Assembly (NCBI GenBank): GCA_052325345.1
Contig: JBKQVG010000391.1
Location: forward strand, 1 to 8,443
DNA from: JBEKYD01 sp052325345
GTDB taxonomy: Bacteria; Acidobacteriota; Terriglobia; Bryobacterales; Bryobacteraceae
Direction: 5' to 3'
Length of the DNA stretch: 8,443 nt
The position numbers and the translations under genes are program-made. The notes below the pieces were generated by a model. That model worked only from the letters and a program-made list of their open reading frames with translations, was not told the DNA's origin and searched no databases. The first letter of the stretch is position 1. Every line of letters begins with the position of its first letter. Below, piece by piece: positions 6,405 to 8,443 of the stretch.

Positions 6405-6929
6405 TTCGAGGCGCCCAGCGCGCCGGTCCCGCAGGACGAGCAGATGCCGTAGGTGCTGCCGTTGCCGAGAATGGCGGCGCACCGGCCGGCAATGCGGCGG
6501 CGTCGGCGCTGCTGAGACTAAACGGCGAGAACGGGGTCTCCGTGGCCACGTAGGTGGTGCCCGAGCCGGGAGCCGGATGGAGTGTCGTGCCCCAGGCTGC
6601 CATGCCGTTCACCACAGCCGCCGCGTAGCGGACCTGAGCGCCCAAGTCCGCGTTCACCGGTATGGGGATTGGCGCGGCGCCCCAGATATCGTTGATCCCC
6701 CCTGCACGCTGGCGACATATGTGGCGGCCCCTGTGGATGTGTTCAGGCTATAGATGGCCGGCGCGGTGGTTCCGTCGGTGTCAGTGATTCCGTACAAGAC
6801 TCCTCCCGCCTCCACCATAACGGCAATGGGCCGTTTTCGGAGAATGTAATAGGCAGGAGGTCCAAGAAACAGCCCTTCGGGCAGGACCGGGTTCTCAAGT
6901 CCGGATCGCCATGCCGATCGATCGCACAA
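6398..6929 (-). pseudogene. Remnant of a secreted or beta-propeller-like protein gene, two frameshifts
   Basis: Three minus-strand frames join to one plausible protein of about 176 residues. The first frame contains GVLYGITDTDG and AIYSLNTSTGAATYVASVQGG, a beta-propeller-like strand pattern. It then runs into a stop, but one added base in the six-base C/G run at 6697-6702 continues it as INDIWGAAP. That frame holds WGTTLHPAPGSGTTYVATE and FSLSSADAA. Near 6490-6510 a second one-base shift moves to a frame with strongly G/C-rich third positions. This frame ends NGSTYGICSSCGTGALGASKM and TAG at 6398-6400. The 5' side has no good start codon, only TTG or a late ATG near 6818, and no signal peptide, so it is probably truncated as well. 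Either the gene is decayed, or the two shifts are sequence errors. I do not recognise the family. Confidence 0.5.
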
Positions 6930-6953
6930 GCGCTCAGAGCAAGCGCTCAGAGC
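6928..6953 (+). repeat. 13-bp exact tandem duplication
   Basis: The unit AAGCGCTCAGAGC occurs twice head to tail (6928-6940 and 6941-6953). It lies between the 5' edge of the gene remnant and the promoter of the RidA gene. Each unit contains the palindrome AGCGCT, and a 10-bp palindrome CGATCGATCG lies just upstream at 6915-6924. It may be a replication-slippage scar or a pair of regulator half-sites; nothing further supports either. Confidence 0.6.
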
Positions 6954-6975
6954 AGGCCGACAGTGCCGTGGCCTT

Positions 6976-6984
6976 TGCTACAAT
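6976..6984 (+). promoter_or_regulatory. Extended -10 promoter element for the triple-RidA gene
   Basis: TGCTACAAT is TGn plus TACAAT, preceded by TT as in the minus-strand site at 972-980 (TTTGnTACAAT in both). It ends 11 nt before the ATG at 6996, giving a predicted leader of only about 5 nt. No Shine-Dalgarno sequence precedes the ATG. Confidence 0.5.
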
Positions 6985-6995
6985 TGCCTACGACT

Positions 6996-8129
6996 ATGCG
7001 CGTGCGGGGCCCGTGCCTTGGGGTTGTCATATTGGCGTTGGCGGGCGGCCTTTTGGCGTTGCCGGGCGAGCGAAAAAAAAAGAACAAAGAGGACGAAACC
7101 CAGACCCTCCAGTTGCCCAGGGAACTGCCGGCTTCGGTGGCCGGGCCGACCCATCGCCTGGTCTTCCGGGTGACGCCGCTCTCGGCCAAAGGCCTGCTCT
7201 CCGCCCAGGTGCGCGATGGCCTGCACGTTCTGCTGCGCCAGTCGAAGGGCGAAACCGTTTTAAAGATCCGCGCGTTCGTGGCCGGGTCGGGCGACCTGCG
7301 GCGCGTGCGCGACCTGGTGAGCGACGTTTTCACCGATCGCAAGCAGCCTCTGCCCGCCCTGAGCCTGATTCGCGCCGGAGGGTTGCCGCTAGAGGGCGCG
7401 CAGGTGGTGCTGGAAGCGATTTCGGCCGCCCGCAAAGAAGTGGACCCATTCGGGTTGGCGTGGATTTCCGTGCAAGTGGAAAAATCCGATAACCCGCTCG
7501 ATCCGACCGGGCCGTTGGCGGCCCGGTCGCTGGCCCGCCTGGACAAGTTGGTCTCGGCGGCGGCAGCCGGGCCGGCGGACGTGTTGCGGGTCACCTGTTT
7601 TTTGAGCCGGCTGGATGGCGCGGACGGCCTGCGGACAACCATCGCCGGCCGGTATCCACACGCCGCCATGGATATCGTGGAGACGCAACGCGAGCCGGCC
7701 GAGGCGATTGCCGCCTGCGAAGCGGTTGCCCGCTTGCGGTCCGACCCCGGCGCACCGCTGCGTCTGCTGAATCCGGAAGGGCTGGCCGGGGAAGCCGGAC
7801 AATCGCAGATGGCCCTGGTGAATTCCAGCGAGGTGATCCTGACCGGAACCCAGGCCTCGTTCGGCTACCAGGAGGCCGATTCCAAGCTCGCGTTCGAGCG
7901 CCTGCTCAAGGAATTGCGGCAGGCCGGCGTATCGGCCGAAGAAGTTGCGTTCGTCCATTACTATCCTCTTTCCGGGGGTATCGCGCGGCAGGTAAGGCAG
8001 TTGCGGGCGGGTTTCCTCAATTCGAATCCACCGCCGGCCGGTTCGTTGGTGACTTTCGAGGGGCTGCCCTCCATGGACGCCGGATTCGCCCTGGAAGCGG
8101 TAGCCGTGAAACCCGCCGCCTCGCGGTAG
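6996..8129 (+). CDS. Secreted protein with three tandem RidA-like modules
   Basis: This is a 377-residue protein. Residues 1-24 look like a Sec signal peptide or membrane anchor (RVR followed by a hydrophobic core), and a basic stretch ERKKKNK follows. After it come three RidA/YjgF-like (chorismate-mutase-like fold) modules. Module 1 is about 55-146, with KIRAFVAGSGDLRRVRDLVSD and LPALSLI...EGAQVVLEAIS. Module 2 is about 175-247 (RVTCFLSRLDG...EAIAACEAVA). Module 3 is about 278-373 (VILTGTQASFGY...VAFVHYYPL...FALEAVAV). RidA proteins usually form homotrimers with sites between subunits and deaminate reactive enamines/imines through a conserved Arg in a P-A-R motif. Here that position is L122, A223 and G349, so canonical deaminase activity is unlikely. 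I chose ATG 6996 over the open frame from 6963 because it starts directly at the signal peptide and follows an extended -10. The TAG stop overlaps a TAGAAT hexamer for the next gene. Confidence 0.8.
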   Translation: MRVRGPCLGVVILALAGGLLALPGERKKKNKEDETQTLQLPRELPASVAGPTHRLVFRVTPLSAKGLLSAQVRDGLHVLLRQSKGETVLKIRAFVAGSGDLRRVRDLVSDVFTDRKQPLPALSLIRAGGLPLEGAQVVLEAISAARKEVDPFGLAWISVQVEKSDNPLDPTGPLAARSLARLDKLVSAAAAGPADVLRVTCFLSRLDGADGLRTTIAGRYPHAAMDIVETQREPAEAIAACEAVARLRSDPGAPLRLLNPEGLAGEAGQSQMALVNSSEVILTGTQASFGYQEADSKLAFERLLKELRQAGVSAEEVAFVHYYPLSGGIARQVRQLRAGFLNSNPPPAGSLVTFEGLPSMDAGFALEAVAVKPAASR

Positions 8130-8132
8130 AAT
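8127..8132 (+). promoter_or_regulatory. Possible -10 TAGAAT of the VWFA-related gene
   Basis: TAGAAT (5 of 6 to TATAAT) uses the TAG stop of the RidA gene as its first three bases. It ends 12 nt before a GTG (8145) and 21 nt before the ATG (8154). No Shine-Dalgarno sequence is present. There is no TGn extension and no clear -35, so this is tentative. Confidence 0.3.
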
Positions 8133-8153
8133 GGGTAGCAAGCCGTGACTCCC

Positions 8154-8443
8154 ATGTTTCGCCGAATCGCTTTCGTGTTGTTGTCTGGTTTCCTGACCGG
8201 CTGGCCGGCGGCGCCCCAGACGGCGCCGTCCAACCCTCCGCCGGCGCCCGTCCAGGGCGAGCGGCCTCTGATTACCACGGAGGCCAGAGAAGTCATCGTT
8301 CCGGTCACCGTGGTGGATGACAAAGGGCGCTACGTTTCCAACCTGGAAGCCAAGGATTTCCGCATCCTGGACGAGGGCAAGCCGCAGAAAATCACCTTCT
8401 TCAGCCACGACCAGAGGCAGCCGATCGTGGTCGGGTTCCTGGT
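8154..8443 (+). CDS. VWFA-related acidobacterial-type secreted protein, N-terminal part
   Basis: The gene runs off the right edge; 96 complete codons are visible. Residues 1-22 form a Sec signal peptide (MFRRIAFVLLSGFLTGWPAA), and a proline-rich linker follows (about 23-38). Then comes VIVPVTVVDDKGRYVSNL and AKDFRILDEGKPQKITFF, the conserved entry of the VWFA-related acidobacterial domain family (the TIGR03436 type, as I recall it). The visible part ends at QPIVVGFLV, where the first strand of the von Willebrand A fold begins and the metal-site DxS would come next. Such proteins are exported and thought to act in adhesion or protein interaction; their precise roles are unknown. An in-frame GTG at 8145 would add three residues and fits a leaderless start after TAGAAT at 8127-8132. 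I give the ATG because neither start has a Shine-Dalgarno site. The gene may be co-transcribed with the RidA gene, 24 bp upstream. Confidence 0.85.
   Translation, partial: MFRRIAFVLLSGFLTGWPAAPQTAPSNPPPAPVQGERPLITTEAREVIVPVTVVDDKGRYVSNLEAKDFRILDEGKPQKITFFSHDQRQPIVVGFL

Noticed and set aside
7389..8408. Minus-strand open frame of 339 codons opposite the RidA and VWFA-related genes
   Set aside because: It spans two plus-strand genes with signal peptides and family motifs, and its Gly/Arg-rich translation is typical of antisense shadow.
1..8443. Mobile island, prophage, CRISPR or defence system
   Set aside because: No integrase, transposase, regularly spaced repeats, nuclease/helicase pair, toxin-antitoxin pair or tRNA attachment site is visible. 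TldD can degrade an antitoxin in other bacteria, but no toxin gene is present here.

Overview
The window looks like chromosomal DNA from a high-GC member of the Acidobacteriota, probably of the Solibacter/Bryobacterales type. The best evidence is the truncated gene at the right edge. It encodes a secreted protein with the start of the acidobacterial VWFA-related domain, a family with many copies in that phylum. A Tat-exported GH35 glycosidase, a secreted multi-module RidA protein and start codons without Shine-Dalgarno sequences fit this assignment, but none proves it. No rRNA, tRNA, CRISPR array, transposase, phage or recognisable defence gene is visible.

Left part (1-3033). The 3' end of a HEAT-repeat gene (+) converges on a 69-residue CPTC protein gene (-), with 4 bp between the stop codons. 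The small gene lies downstream of a 614-residue Tat-exported GH35 beta-galactosidase (-) and appears to have its own promoter. A 120-bp divergent region (2914-3033) separates the GH35 gene from a cyclic-nucleotide-binding-domain-only protein (+). It carries an extended -10 for GH35, a 12-bp palindrome and a strong Shine-Dalgarno sequence for the cNBD gene.

Middle part (3034-6279). The cNBD gene, a PLP-dependent threonine synthase and a TldD-type metalloprotease run in the same direction. The last two overlap by ATGA and are probably translationally coupled. No TldE/PmbA partner lies in the window.

Right part (6280-8443). The stretch 6280-6995 holds no intact gene. It contains a compact structured element (about 6272-6404) with inverted-repeat ends, the remnant of a minus-strand gene broken by two apparent frameshifts, and a 13-bp tandem duplication. 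It is followed by a secreted protein with three RidA-like modules in one chain and then by the truncated VWFA-related gene.

A recurrent theme is promoter layout. Four genes have a -10-like hexamer ending about 9-12 nt (up to 21 nt, depending on the start chosen) before the start codon and no Shine-Dalgarno sequence, which suggests leaderless or near-leaderless transcripts. The GH35 and cNBD genes instead have clear Shine-Dalgarno sequences. The least ordinary items are the single-chain triple RidA protein and the structured element in which two convergent genes end.
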